From: an uncultured Acetatifactor sp.
GTDB taxonomy: Bacteria > Bacillota > Clostridia > Lachnospirales > Lachnospiraceae
DNA: 64,000 bases
NCBI GenBank assembly: GCA_934433135.1
Contig: CAKRZO010000005.1
Span: 122,859 to 186,858 of the forward strand
Direction of reading: 5' to 3'
In this document: one piece after another, positions 1 to 8,897 of the stretch
How positions within the stretch are numbered: the first letter of the stretch is position 1
Layout: every line of letters begins with the position of its first letter
Position numbers and translations under genes: made by a program
The notes under the pieces: model-generated
Seen by the model: the letters and a program-made list of their open reading frames with translations, nothing else
Database searches by the model: none
Told to the model about the DNA's origin: nothing

Positions 1-681
1 CATGCATTTTTCCATAGAAATATGGTGCACCGTGGACACAACATGCTGGTAATAAAAATACAGAGGCTCCTCCACTTTTTCAAAGTGGTTAAAATACAAA
101 GACCACACCGATCCGGCACAGTTGTCTTCATAAAAAATGCCTTCCGGAAACCGTAAGTTATTTTGCTGAATGATTTCGTTTTTATAGATCTTAATGACCA
201 TGCTTCCCGGACGCATGAGAAGCATTTTGTGCTTTTCTTTATCCAAGACACCCGTCTGCTCCATCGTATTATTCCGGATAATCTTACCGGGTGTAAAAGT
301 GTGTTCGGATACAAGGTTATAGTCGCAGCCGACCATATCGGCTCCGGTGCTTTGCGCTTTGGCAAGCAGCTTCTCATAGCAATCGGGGCTCACCCAGTCA
401 TCGCTGTCCACAAAACCGATCCACTCACCGCCTGCTATCTTTAAACCCTCATTTTTGGCTCCGCCCTGTCTCTTATTGACGGAATAACTGATTACTTTGA
501 CCTTCTCCGGGAACTGTTTTTCATACGTTTTCAAAATGCTCAGGGAATCATCGGTAGAAGCGTCATTTACCGCTATAATCTCATAATCCGTTATGGTCTG
601 ATTCAATAAAGAATCCAGGCAGAAGGAAAGCAATCCGTCCGCCGCCATATTATAGACCGGAACAATGATACTTAATTTCAT
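1..681 (-). CDS. Glycosyltransferase family 2, partial (C-terminus beyond window)
   Basis: The minus strand is open from the ATG at 681 to the window edge, giving the first 227 residues. The N-terminus reads MKLSIIVPVYN, the nucleotide-sugar strand of GT-A enzymes. It is followed by a DDS/NDAST loop and GFVDSDDW, the DXD-like metal and nucleotide-sugar site. This is a family 2 glycosyltransferase that adds one sugar to a lipid-linked glycan at the cytoplasmic face. Acceptor and sugar cannot be read from sequence. Its ATG overlaps the TGA of the upstream ABC exporter by four bases (ATGA), so the two are probably translationally coupled. The stop codon lies outside the window. Confidence 0.93.
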   Translation of the reverse strand, partial: MKLSIIVPVYNMAADGLLSFCLDSLLNQTITDYEIIAVNDASTDDSLSILKTYEKQFPEKVKVISYSVNKRQGGAKNEGLKIAGGEWIGFVDSDDWVSPDCYEKLLAKAQSTGADMVGCDYNLVSEHTFTPGKIIRNNTMEQTGVLDKEKHKMLLMRPGSMVIKIYKNEIIQQNNLRFPEGIFYEDNCAGSVWSLYFNHFEKVEEPLYFYYQHVVSTVHHISMEKCM

Positions 682-2477
682 TCGTCTTTTTCCCTTTCTA
701 TGCTTACTTTTCCATTCTCAACACGGTAGACCATATCACATTTTTCAATGGTCTGGAGACGGTGGGCAATGATAATCAGCGTCTTCTTCCCCTGGAAACG
801 GTTAATGGAATCCATAATCGCCGCCTCGGTATCATTGTCAAGAGCAGAGGTCGCTTCGTCCAGAATCAGTACCTCCGGGTCATGGTACAAAGCCCTGGCA
901 ATCCCGATTCTCTGCCTCTGCCCTCCGGAAAGCCTTATGCCTCTTTCTCCGATTCCGGTTAAAAGCCCTTCCGGCAGCTTCTTAATAAATTCATCCAGCT
1001 GGGCTTCTTTTAAAACCTCCCAGACTCTGTCTTCGTCAATTTCCTCCTCCGGTACGCCGAAAGCCACATTTTTCAAAATGGTATCATCCAGCATAAAAAT
1101 CATCTGGGGAATATAACCGATATTTTTAAGCCATGCCCGGTAACAGGTCTTTACATCGACTCCGTCTGCGGTAATGCTTCCGCTCTTCGGTTCTAAAAGA
1201 CCCAGCAGAATATCTACCACCGTACTCTTTCCTGCGCCGGAAGTCCCCACGATTCCCACAGACTTTCCGATGGGAATGGTCAGATCGGCATGATCGAAAA
1301 TCAGACGATCGGTATTCGGGTATGCATAAGTAATATCCGTCATCTTAATATTATGCCGCATGGGAAGCTTTTCTTCCGGGGCATGCAAAGCCGCCTGCGA
1401 TTTGGCATTGTCTTTTCCCACTCCGTCCGGCATGGCAAAAGACAGATCCACATTCTGATCACTGATTTCATCCTGGAGATTGTCACTGACTCCCATGAAG
1501 AACGGTTCAAAATAGGAAATGGAATTGATCTGGTTGTTAATGCGGTTCACGCAAGGCAGAAGCACCAGCGCCGCTGCCGCAAAAGTGGTAATGGAATTCA
1601 TCATCCGGTCGGTGGGTACTCCGGTCAGCACCATAAAAATCATATAGCCGACCATCGTAATTACGCAGACCGTTTCAATCAAAAGTTTGGGAATATTATT
1701 ATAAAGACTGTAACGCTGTACGGCTTCCACATACCCTTTTCCGCATTTTACATACTCATTGACAAAATAACCTTCCTTGCAGGATATTTTGACTTCTTTT
1801 ATTCCCTGAACCGTCTGGGAAATCCACTTAAACAGACCGCTGTAATAGCTCTGATTGTCCTCTCCCGCCTTATGCATAATCGGTTTTAAAACTCTTTTGA
1901 TCAAAACCAGCAGAATAATGAGAACCAGGGCAATCAGAATCGTCATGGCGCCGTTTTGGATAAAACAGAAGGTTACGATAAAAACCGATACAAAGATGTC
2001 GGACAAAAGCTGCAGAAGCGCAAGAATCAGCGCATACATGTTATTGACATCGGAGGTAATGCTTCTTTGCACCACCGCAGTATCCGCATTCAGGTAGAAC
2101 TCATACTTTCTGCGCAGGTAATTGCGCATCATCCGCTCCGAAGTCCGGAACTGATTGGTATAAATGAAAGCCAGAGTTGCTTTCTGCTGCAGATACAAAA
2201 ACAGGTTCTTCACCACAAATACCAGAATTAAGGCCGCCATGATAAGAACCATAAAACGCTGCCTGCTTCCGCCTCCCAATGCCTCATAGAAAAAATGCAG
2301 CCAGGAATTGCGTTCAATGGCATCCGCATCCATAATAGTGCTGATGACCGGCACGATCATCCCCACACCTGCCGTCTGCAGAGCCGCACCGATGATCATC
2401 AGCACAACCAGTCCCGCCATTGTTGTCTTCTGCCGCTGATCCAGCAAAATATTCAGCTTCTTTAAAATCTGTCCCAT
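678..2477 (-). CDS. ABC exporter, PglK/MsbA-like lipid-linked glycan flippase candidate
   Basis: A 599-residue half-transporter with a fused membrane domain (about residues 20-320, six hydrophobic segments) and an ATPase domain. Walker A GTSGAGKST is at 411-419, the signature LSGGQRQR at 516-523 and Walker B with VLILDEATSALD at 536-547. It resembles the PglK/MsbA exporters that homodimerise and move lipid-linked oligosaccharides or lipids across the membrane. No Wzx-type flippase was seen in the cluster, so this is the best candidate to flip the glycan made by the surrounding transferases; that role is inferred. AGGAG lies nine bases before the ATG. It sits between a GT52-like gene and a GT2 gene on the same strand. 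Confidence 0.93.
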   Translation of the reverse strand: MGQILKKLNILLDQRQKTTMAGLVVLMIIGAALQTAGVGMIVPVISTIMDADAIERNSWLHFFYEALGGGSRQRFMVLIMAALILVFVVKNLFLYLQQKATLAFIYTNQFRTSERMMRNYLRRKYEFYLNADTAVVQRSITSDVNNMYALILALLQLLSDIFVSVFIVTFCFIQNGAMTILIALVLIILLVLIKRVLKPIMHKAGEDNQSYYSGLFKWISQTVQGIKEVKISCKEGYFVNEYVKCGKGYVEAVQRYSLYNNIPKLLIETVCVITMVGYMIFMVLTGVPTDRMMNSITTFAAAALVLLPCVNRINNQINSISYFEPFFMGVSDNLQDEISDQNVDLSFAMPDGVGKDNAKSQAALHAPEEKLPMRHNIKMTDITYAYPNTDRLIFDHADLTIPIGKSVGIVGTSGAGKSTVVDILLGLLEPKSGSITADGVDVKTCYRAWLKNIGYIPQMIFMLDDTILKNVAFGVPEEEIDEDRVWEVLKEAQLDEFIKKLPEGLLTGIGERGIRLSGGQRQRIGIARALYHDPEVLILDEATSALDNDTEAAIMDSINRFQGKKTLIIIAHRLQTIEKCDMVYRVENGKVSIEREKDE

Positions 2478-2492
2478 AGCCTTCTGCTCCTA

Positions 2493-3575
2493 CTATATCT
2501 GCTCATTCTGCCTGTGAATCAGGGGATCCTCATAGGCATCCATGAAATCTTCTCCCAGGCGTACTACCTCATCTGCAAATTCAATGGCTTTTATCTCCGT
2601 CAGCACTGCCACGGCCTTCTTAAACCGCAGCCCCGGGAAGAAATTCAGCATTTCCATGGGCACTGTGGCATCGAACTGCGGGTATTCTTTAAAAAGTGTA
2701 CGGTAATCCAGTTCATCTCTGGGGTGAGGTTTAATGAATACCGTTCCTTCTTTTTCATAACGATGAATGATATCCCGGAAAATCCGTTCCCGCACATCCA
2801 GCGTACAAAGCGGATCGGTTAAAATCAGTATTTTATCCCCGAAACGGGCGCTTTCTTCAATCTGCTTTTGCAATTTTTCTCTGTCCCGGATAAACGCTTT
2901 CAGAATCATCTCCTTGTCCTGTGGTGTCAGTCTTTCGGAAAGCGCTTTCCGGGGAACTTCCACATAACGGGGACAGGGATAACGAATGGCAGAGATATCG
3001 TTTACTTCCATGTCAAGGCAATATTTTCCGTAACCGTTCTGGACAAAAATCAGATTGCATTTTCTGGACAAAAAGGCTTTTAATCCGAAATGTCCCCGAT
3101 TATCATACCTGGCGGCGTCAAAATTTTTCAGGCAGTTTAACCCGTCCTCCAGTGCATGATAAGGAATTTTATACTGATTCAGATAATAGCCGATGGGATC
3201 GGAATCGCAATAAACATAGATATCCTTATATTCCCGCAGATTCACAGGGACATAGGGAGCCTCCAGTCTGGCATATTTTTTGGTAAAGCGCATCCGCATA
3301 AGGAGATTTCCCAGGAACGTTTTTCCGCCTTTTCGCAGCTTCTTTAACTCCGGAAAAAAATCCTCCCCTTTTTCGTCAAATTCCAGAACCTGTGAAAACA
3401 AACCGGTACTTTCAACCCGGTCTTTCAATGACTCAAAATGATTGGACAAACTGCTTAACACCAGAACAGCCTGCCCTCTTTTTTCCTGCGGCAGTGCCAG
3501 TTCTTTTAAAAAAGTCACATATACATGATAATACGTATGACAGATATAAATGCGATCTTTCCCTTTGCTCTCCAT
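2493..3575 (-). CDS. GT52-like (sialyl/polysialyltransferase-type) glycosyltransferase
   Basis: A 360-residue soluble protein opening with an IYICHTYYHVYVTFLKE segment, as in family 52 and capsular sialyltransferase-like enzymes. These start with a short Rossmann strand followed by Tyr/His. A KPHPRDELDY motif lies near residue 280; KPHPR is shared by sialyltransferases and poly-glycerophosphate transferases of the GT-B type. It probably transfers a sugar, possibly an acidic nine-carbon sugar, to the growing glycan. No CMP-sialate synthesis genes are in the window, so the donor is not established. The SD is weak. It lies 15 bases upstream of the ABC exporter start, in the same operon. Confidence 0.75.
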   Translation of the reverse strand: MESKGKDRIYICHTYYHVYVTFLKELALPQEKRGQAVLVLSSLSNHFESLKDRVESTGLFSQVLEFDEKGEDFFPELKKLRKGGKTFLGNLLMRMRFTKKYARLEAPYVPVNLREYKDIYVYCDSDPIGYYLNQYKIPYHALEDGLNCLKNFDAARYDNRGHFGLKAFLSRKCNLIFVQNGYGKYCLDMEVNDISAIRYPCPRYVEVPRKALSERLTPQDKEMILKAFIRDREKLQKQIEESARFGDKILILTDPLCTLDVRERIFRDIIHRYEKEGTVFIKPHPRDELDYRTLFKEYPQFDATVPMEMLNFFPGLRFKKAVAVLTEIKAIEFADEVVRLGEDFMDAYEDPLIHRQNEQI

Positions 3576-3605
3576 CCTGATCTGATTTTCCTTTCTATAT
3601 CCTGA

Positions 3606-4880
3606 TTACAGGAAACTTTCTCCCTGCAGCAGATGAATAAAATAAACTATCCCGCAGATCAAATGTGCTGCATAGAATGCCCACTGCAGGATCAGTGCTG
3701 CCATCGTCGGAATTCTCCGATCCGGTCCGCCTTCCGCATCTTCTGTCACCCGTCTCTTCTTTACTCCTAGGAACTGTGCCGTCTTCTGACAAAGTATCAT
3801 CAGACTTGCCGCAAATGCAAAAAACATACCGTACATATATCCCCAGGCGAAATTCAAATGCGCCATCCGGTATCCTTTTTCATACAGCACCATCATCATT
3901 ACCAGATTCACCAAAAGCATAAGCAGGCTGAAACGGTACAGTCGATTTTTCTTTATTTCTTTTTCCTGAAAGCACAACACTGCAATGACAAAACCAAGAC
4001 CTAGAAAAACTGATAATCCGACATGCTCCGATGCTGTCTTCCAGGCAGTCAAAAATCCGAATCCGATTCCCTGCTCCACGTCCTCCCCGGCAGGCACAAA
4101 AACACCTTTGTATTGATACAGCAAATCCAGAAATGTGGGAACAAAGCAGGCTGCAAGAGGCAGATATTCCCGGAAGGTCTTCTTTACACCCTGCTTCAGC
4201 TTTTTGAAAAATTCTGTAAGCAGAACCATTCCGGCAGTTATCACGAATCCCAGTGTAAAGCTGGGTTTTGTCATAGTAGCCAAAAGCAGCATCACCGAAA
4301 ACAAAAGGTAATCCTTTGCCTTCTTTTTCCCGAAAAGCCGGATCTCCATAAAACTGCAGAATGCCCAGACAGCGAACCCTCTTGCCGCCAGATAAGTAGC
4401 ATTGTGGAAAGGGTTCGGCGAAAAAACTCCCGTGTAGCGGTTTTCCCTTCTCCATAACGGATAAAGCATGGAGACAAACAGAAGAGAAAAAAGCAGGCCT
4501 GTTTGCAGGAAGCGCTTTCCCGACCCTGTTTTTTCTTCGCCTTTTTCCAGGCTTTTCCGGTTATCCCAGCGGTTTAAATACCATTTCATCACAAGCGGCG
4601 TCAAGGCATTAAGACCCGTAACGGCAAATGCCATCGCCATTCTGGATTCCAAAAACAAAGAGAGAAACGCCGCCGTTTTAAAAAGAATCGGATACGGATA
4701 AGAATACCCCACATCTTCGCCTTTCACATACCAGATATAGGGCTGTATATCCGAAATATATTTTCCTGCATAATTCACAGACTGTCTGTGAAATAAGAAC
4801 AGGGTAGCTGCCGTGTAGATTCCCCACAAAACAAAGAAGAACACCCAGTCCTGTATTGCTTTTCTTTTCTCCGTTTTCAT
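3606..4880 (-). CDS. Multi-pass membrane protein, possible GT-C-type glycosyltransferase
   Basis: About 424 residues with roughly ten hydrophobic segments. The first outside loop contains YISDIQPYIWY. An acidic residue in the first extracytoplasmic loop is typical of GT-C enzymes that use polyprenyl-phosphate sugars, so a GT-C role is possible but not proven. The frame is open back to an ATG at 4928. I prefer the ATG at 4880 (MKTEKRKAIQDW) because GGAG sits six bases before it, whereas the upstream ATG has poor spacing. A polymerase-type role cannot be excluded. A 246-bp gap with a large palindromic element separates it from the preceding O-antigen-ligase-like gene. Confidence 0.7.
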   Translation of the reverse strand: MKTEKRKAIQDWVFFFVLWGIYTAATLFLFHRQSVNYAGKYISDIQPYIWYVKGEDVGYSYPYPILFKTAAFLSLFLESRMAMAFAVTGLNALTPLVMKWYLNRWDNRKSLEKGEEKTGSGKRFLQTGLLFSLLFVSMLYPLWRRENRYTGVFSPNPFHNATYLAARGFAVWAFCSFMEIRLFGKKKAKDYLLFSVMLLLATMTKPSFTLGFVITAGMVLLTEFFKKLKQGVKKTFREYLPLAACFVPTFLDLLYQYKGVFVPAGEDVEQGIGFGFLTAWKTASEHVGLSVFLGLGFVIAVLCFQEKEIKKNRLYRFSLLMLLVNLVMMMVLYEKGYRMAHLNFAWGYMYGMFFAFAASLMILCQKTAQFLGVKKRRVTEDAEGGPDRRIPTMAALILQWAFYAAHLICGIVYFIHLLQGESFL

Positions 4881-4952
4881 TCTGCTCTCCATTTCACAAA
4901 CTCTACCGTACTTTTTTGAGTATACCATTTTCTCCCTGATTTCACAAGGAGT

Positions 4953-5135
4953 TTTACAGGATAAACCTGTAAGACTATGTTAATGTATAAATATGATTGA
5001 AGAAAAACCCCGGGCGAGCTCATGGGGTTCCATTCGGGGGCCGCTTTCGCTCAATTTTGCGCCTCTCATTGGAATCCCCATGAATCCGCCCTTAGACACT
5101 TACGATTTGTTAACAAATTTATAGGTTTATCCTAT
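4953..5135. repeat. Palindromic MITE-like intergenic element
   Basis: The ends carry inverted copies of AGGATAAACCT (left about 4958-4968, right about 5122-5132) followed by related TGTTAA sequences. The centre (5012-5091) folds into a long interrupted hairpin: GGGCG and TCATGGGG on the left pair with CCCCATGA and CGCCC on the right. No coding sequence is apparent. The left end is similar to a sequence near 54532-54545 (ACAGGATAAAC), next to another repeat copy. It looks like a small non-autonomous mobile element or a REP-type structure. Confidence 0.6.
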
Positions 5136-6965
5136 TAACTTTACTCTGCGGCGCAGTCGAACCGCAAAGCAGGGCAGAAGGAACAACAGGGTATTGGAGA
5201 GCATGCCGCTTCTCCACGTAATCTCGGTCAGTCCGAAAATCAGGATCGCCAGAAAGAGAAAGAACGGTGCGGGATTACCTTCCGAATGTGGCTTACGCTG
5301 TTTTCCCATTCTTCTGCAATTGGCGGCAAGGCACAGAAAGCTGCCTGTCATAAACAGGAAAAACAAAATGCCGCCGGGTATGCCATAATTAAAAGCATAT
5401 TGCAGGAAAAGATCATGTGCATGGGGTGCGTAGTACTCTTCCGTAACCTGAATGCCGTTTTCTGTCTCTTTATGTCCTGTCAGGTTTAATGAGCTGAGGT
5501 AATGTTTATAGATGACCAGTCGGATTGCTGCGGAATTTTCTTCCTGTTTCGGCTCTTCCTGCAAATTGTCCGTTTGTTCGTCCTGTATATTTTCCTCTTG
5601 CTGTATATCCGCCGCAGCCGGTTCCTTTTGCGCATTCTCCCCTTGCTGTATGTCTGCTGCAGCCGCTCCGTTGTATGCATTCTCCCCTTGCTGCATATCC
5701 GCTGCAGCCGCTCCGCTGTATGCATTCTCCCCTTGCTGCATGTCTGTCGCATTCATCTCGTCCTGTGACAGTGTCTCCTGCAGTATATTCTTGTCCGGAA
5801 CGGCTGCCTTCGTATCTTTTTGCGGGAGCAATTGCTTTAAGCGGCCGAAATTTGCTTCCAGCACCTGCTGCCAGGAGATGTATTTCGGAGAATCCGGCGG
5901 ATCTCCTTTTACGATCCGATCCTCCGAGTAGCCTTCAAAGAAATAAACGGGGCTGTCAAAATAAGCCGGCAGTCTGCGTACGGATCCGTATACCAGCGGG
6001 AACGTACCTACTATCAGCAAAAGCATCGTGGCAAAACGAAGCAGCACCTTTCCGCCTCTTCTCATGGCATCGGCAAAAGCCGTCTTTCCGGCCTGTCTGT
6101 CCGAAGGGTACGGTTTTCCGGCGGTTCTCTTTCCCATAAAGCAATAAATGCAGGCTGCAATGCTGACAGCACCCATTCCCAGCATGGCGCTGCGGCACAT
6201 CGTCAGGAAAACGTAATTCCATAGAGAAGCCGCCATAAAGAAACTGAACCATTTTATCAGGAATTTTCCTCCGGAGAGTTTTCCGGACTGTTTTTCCAGC
6301 ACGCAGAATCTGGCCAGAAAAGCAGCATACGCGAGCTGATAAAACAACGCATTCATGTTGGGATTGGAATACAGGCCCAGGTAACGCAGTGTATCATAAG
6401 GCCGGATGACATCCGCCGTTCCCTGAATCAGGAAAAACCCTATGGCAATTCCGTCAATGATCCCGTTTCCAAGGGCTTTATAATCTTCTTTTTCCAAAGG
6501 AGTGAGGTACAAAAGCAGATAGGATGCAAAGTAAAGAAGATTCCAGTGATAATTATATCTGGAAAAAGCAACCGTCAGCAAAAAAAGGAAAAAAAGCCAG
6601 ATCAGCGCCGGATGCATCCTCGGTCTTTGTTTTTCCCAAAACCAGGCATATGCCGTGCGCAGCAGCACAAAACCATAGATAACCGCCATCAGCAGCACCA
6701 CCGGAAGGCGCATCTGGTAGATAACACGATCTTTCCAGTAAAGATAGACCAAAGGAACCCAGATCAGGCATAAGCCCCCCCAGATTCCATACGGCAGTTT
6801 TCCATAGCTTCGAAGCGGGTAGTGGGCAAGGATCATAATCCCCACCATTACGGTAACCGCATTCACATAAACCAACTGGATCTGGCCCATGGCACTGCCG
6901 ACTCTCTGATCGGCAAGACAAAAAAACAGAATGCAGATGGTAAAAAGAATTCTTTTTGCCTTCAT
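5127..6965 (-). CDS. O-antigen ligase/polymerase-like membrane protein with internal 15-residue repeats
   Basis: A 612-residue polytopic protein with about ten hydrophobic segments. A large outside loop ends in HAHDLFLQYAFNYGIPGG, the Wzy_C/O-antigen-ligase signature, in which a histidine and a following hydrophobic stretch are conserved. It probably polymerises glycan repeats or ligates glycan to a carrier at the outer face of the membrane. Residues about 408-467 contain four imperfect 15-residue repeats of the type DMQQGENAYSGAAAA, encoded by 45-bp repeats at 5565-5744. They are acidic, Gln-rich and predicted disordered. SD AGGGGG lies five bases before the ATG. It lies 17 bases after the preceding membrane-protein gene. 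Confidence 0.85.
   Translation of the reverse strand: MKAKRILFTICILFFCLADQRVGSAMGQIQLVYVNAVTVMVGIMILAHYPLRSYGKLPYGIWGGLCLIWVPLVYLYWKDRVIYQMRLPVVLLMAVIYGFVLLRTAYAWFWEKQRPRMHPALIWLFFLFLLTVAFSRYNYHWNLLYFASYLLLYLTPLEKEDYKALGNGIIDGIAIGFFLIQGTADVIRPYDTLRYLGLYSNPNMNALFYQLAYAAFLARFCVLEKQSGKLSGGKFLIKWFSFFMAASLWNYVFLTMCRSAMLGMGAVSIAACIYCFMGKRTAGKPYPSDRQAGKTAFADAMRRGGKVLLRFATMLLLIVGTFPLVYGSVRRLPAYFDSPVYFFEGYSEDRIVKGDPPDSPKYISWQQVLEANFGRLKQLLPQKDTKAAVPDKNILQETLSQDEMNATDMQQGENAYSGAAAADMQQGENAYNGAAAADIQQGENAQKEPAAADIQQEENIQDEQTDNLQEEPKQEENSAAIRLVIYKHYLSSLNLTGHKETENGIQVTEEYYAPHAHDLFLQYAFNYGIPGGILFFLFMTGSFLCLAANCRRMGKQRKPHSEGNPAPFFLFLAILIFGLTEITWRSGMLSNTLLFLLPCFAVRLRRRVKLIG
5565..5744 (-). repeat. 45-bp in-frame tandem repeat (about 4 copies)
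   Basis: Four imperfect copies of a 45-base unit sit inside the O-antigen-ligase-like gene. Each copy contains CTCCCCTTGCTG or a close variant on the plus strand. The period is a multiple of three, so gain or loss of a unit changes loop length without breaking the frame. Confidence 0.85.
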
Positions 6966-6982
6966 AACAACCCCCTTATGTC

Positions 6983-8842
6983 TTATTTTCTTTCATAAAT
7001 CCGTACAGGTTCCTGTCCTTCCAGAAGAGAGACTTCTTCTAAAAGCTCTAATTCTCCCAGGCACTCCCTTACCTTTTCCCATATGCCGGGTGTGGTGTTG
7101 CAGACAACCAGTTCCGGCATCTTGTGCGGATATTTCTCCCAGTATTCCAAAAGCCTTTCATCAAAGGTAGGCGTACTGATGGTGGAATAGTTGCAGATTT
7201 CCTGATTTCCCAGAAGATAATACAAAGGATGCTCCCCCACATAAAGAACCTTTTTCTCTTCTTTGGTATATTTCCCGATCAAATCCGCATATACATTATA
7301 AGTATATCCATCCACGTATTTACAGTATATATTTTTTGCCGGCCCCGTCAAGGCTTTTTGTCTGGTAAAAAGAACATTGTCTTTGACTCCGTCGTTGGAG
7401 CAGACCAAAAAGCCCTTGGCAAACAGGACAGTCAAAAGCAGACAGGCAAATGTAACCAGCCCAACAATAGATTGCCGCTTCTTGGCGGCAATCTGCACCC
7501 CTTTTGTCAGCATATCTCCCAAAAGAAGAATGCCGCACAGAAGCCCCGGCATAAGGTAGCAGGCGGTGACGCTCACGGTCGTATTGGTTAAGATCAGACC
7601 GCAGAGGAAGAAGCAGCTGCCCGGTATCAGTCCCGTACGCAGCAGTCGTTGTTTTTCCTCCTGTCTCTCCTCTTGCTCTGGTTCCAGTTTTACAGTTTGT
7701 TCCGTCTCTTGCTTTGCCGCCTGTTCTGTCTCCGGTTTTGTTTCCTGCCGTTCTGCCCCCGGTTCTTTCTCATCTTCCGTCCATGCTTTTGTCTTTAGTT
7801 CTGCCCTGGCTTCCCGGAAACAGGGCTTTCTCTCTCTCTGTACTGCAAGCAGCAGACCCACGACATATAATACACCGTAATAAAGCAGCGGGAAATGAAT
7901 AAAGCGACTTTGTCCCAGCCAGACTGCCAGCTGTTCCAGCAAAGACAGACTCAACAGCAAAGCGCAGAATCTTTCCCGGAGGCGGAAATACGGAAACAGA
8001 AGCGCTATGGCAAGAGCCGGAACCAGAATTCCGCACAGATAAGGCAGAAGCTGCGCCAGATCCCCTGCGTAGGAAAGAAGTCTATCCCTAAGGGAAGCAT
8101 TGTGAGATCCGTCTGTTGTCATCTGTATCATGCCCTGCACCAGTTCCGCTCCCCTCATATGGCTCAGGAAATACGCTACATAAAGAACCCCTGCTGCCCC
8201 GCAAGTCAGCAGGAAAATACCGGTACTCTTTGCTGTACCCTTCCTTTTCCTTCCCGCAAATAACGCTGCAAGCACCAACGGAAAGACCAGTAATGCCGAA
8301 GGGTAGGACAGAACCAGGCAGGCATAGCTGATTCCTCCTGCAACCAGCCAGAATGCTTTACCTTTCTTTTCGTCCGCTGCTCTGTCGAAACGGTACATGC
8401 AAAGAAAGAAAAGAACCCCGAAGCTTACAAACATCCCGGCAAATTCCGGTGTCTGAATCCACTTCGGTAAGGTATTATAGTAAAAACAGGCTGCCGTAAA
8501 AGCTGTCTCTTTCCCATATTTTTTCCGGAAGGTAGCATACAGGAAAAAGGAAACCGCTGCCTGCAGCACAGACCCCAAAATCCGCAGATACAGCACAAGA
8601 CCATCTACAGTGCCGGTTATTCCCACAAAAATCCGGATCAAAAAGGCGCACAAAAAACCGGATGTCTGATGCGGCTCCCACATTTCCAAAAACATCCTGT
8701 CTGCTGTTGTGATGCGATATGCCATAGCAACGGCATACTCCTCATCCACTCCCAGACTGACAAACCAGATTTTAACCGTTGCCAGTACGGAAAGCAGAAT
8801 CATTCCCGCAAAGAATGCGGTTCGGAATCTTTTTTGCGTCAT
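6983..8842 (-). CDS. Multi-pass membrane protein with GT-C-like acidic loop and low-complexity linker
   Basis: About 619 residues. After the first hydrophobic helix comes GVDEEYAVAMAYR, an acidic first-loop motif like that of ArnT/PMT-type GT-C transferases, followed by about nine further hydrophobic segments. A charged linker of Glu/Gln/Lys-rich short repeats (TEQ, KQETEQ, EERQEEKQ) interrupts the membrane part. A globular outside domain of about 170 residues forms the C-terminus. The frame extends to a TTG at 8944, but that would overlap the preceding gene. AGGAAGGA five bases before the ATG at 8842 supports this start. It probably modifies or builds the cluster glycan using a polyprenyl-linked sugar; the function is inferred. 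Confidence 0.72.
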   Translation of the reverse strand: MTQKRFRTAFFAGMILLSVLATVKIWFVSLGVDEEYAVAMAYRITTADRMFLEMWEPHQTSGFLCAFLIRIFVGITGTVDGLVLYLRILGSVLQAAVSFFLYATFRKKYGKETAFTAACFYYNTLPKWIQTPEFAGMFVSFGVLFFLCMYRFDRAADEKKGKAFWLVAGGISYACLVLSYPSALLVFPLVLAALFAGRKRKGTAKSTGIFLLTCGAAGVLYVAYFLSHMRGAELVQGMIQMTTDGSHNASLRDRLLSYAGDLAQLLPYLCGILVPALAIALLFPYFRLRERFCALLLSLSLLEQLAVWLGQSRFIHFPLLYYGVLYVVGLLLAVQRERKPCFREARAELKTKAWTEDEKEPGAERQETKPETEQAAKQETEQTVKLEPEQEERQEEKQRLLRTGLIPGSCFFLCGLILTNTTVSVTACYLMPGLLCGILLLGDMLTKGVQIAAKKRQSIVGLVTFACLLLTVLFAKGFLVCSNDGVKDNVLFTRQKALTGPAKNIYCKYVDGYTYNVYADLIGKYTKEEKKVLYVGEHPLYYLLGNQEICNYSTISTPTFDERLLEYWEKYPHKMPELVVCNTTPGIWEKVRECLGELELLEEVSLLEGQEPVRIYERK

Positions 8843-8897
8843 AAACGTCCTTCCTGTTCTTTTCTTTTCTGTGCTGTGTTTGCTTCGTGCTATATGC

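Noticed and set aside
5486..6139. Long plus-strand ORFs over the repeat region of the polymerase
   Set aside because: They are shadows of the 45-bp repeats and of hydrophobic codons on the other strand.
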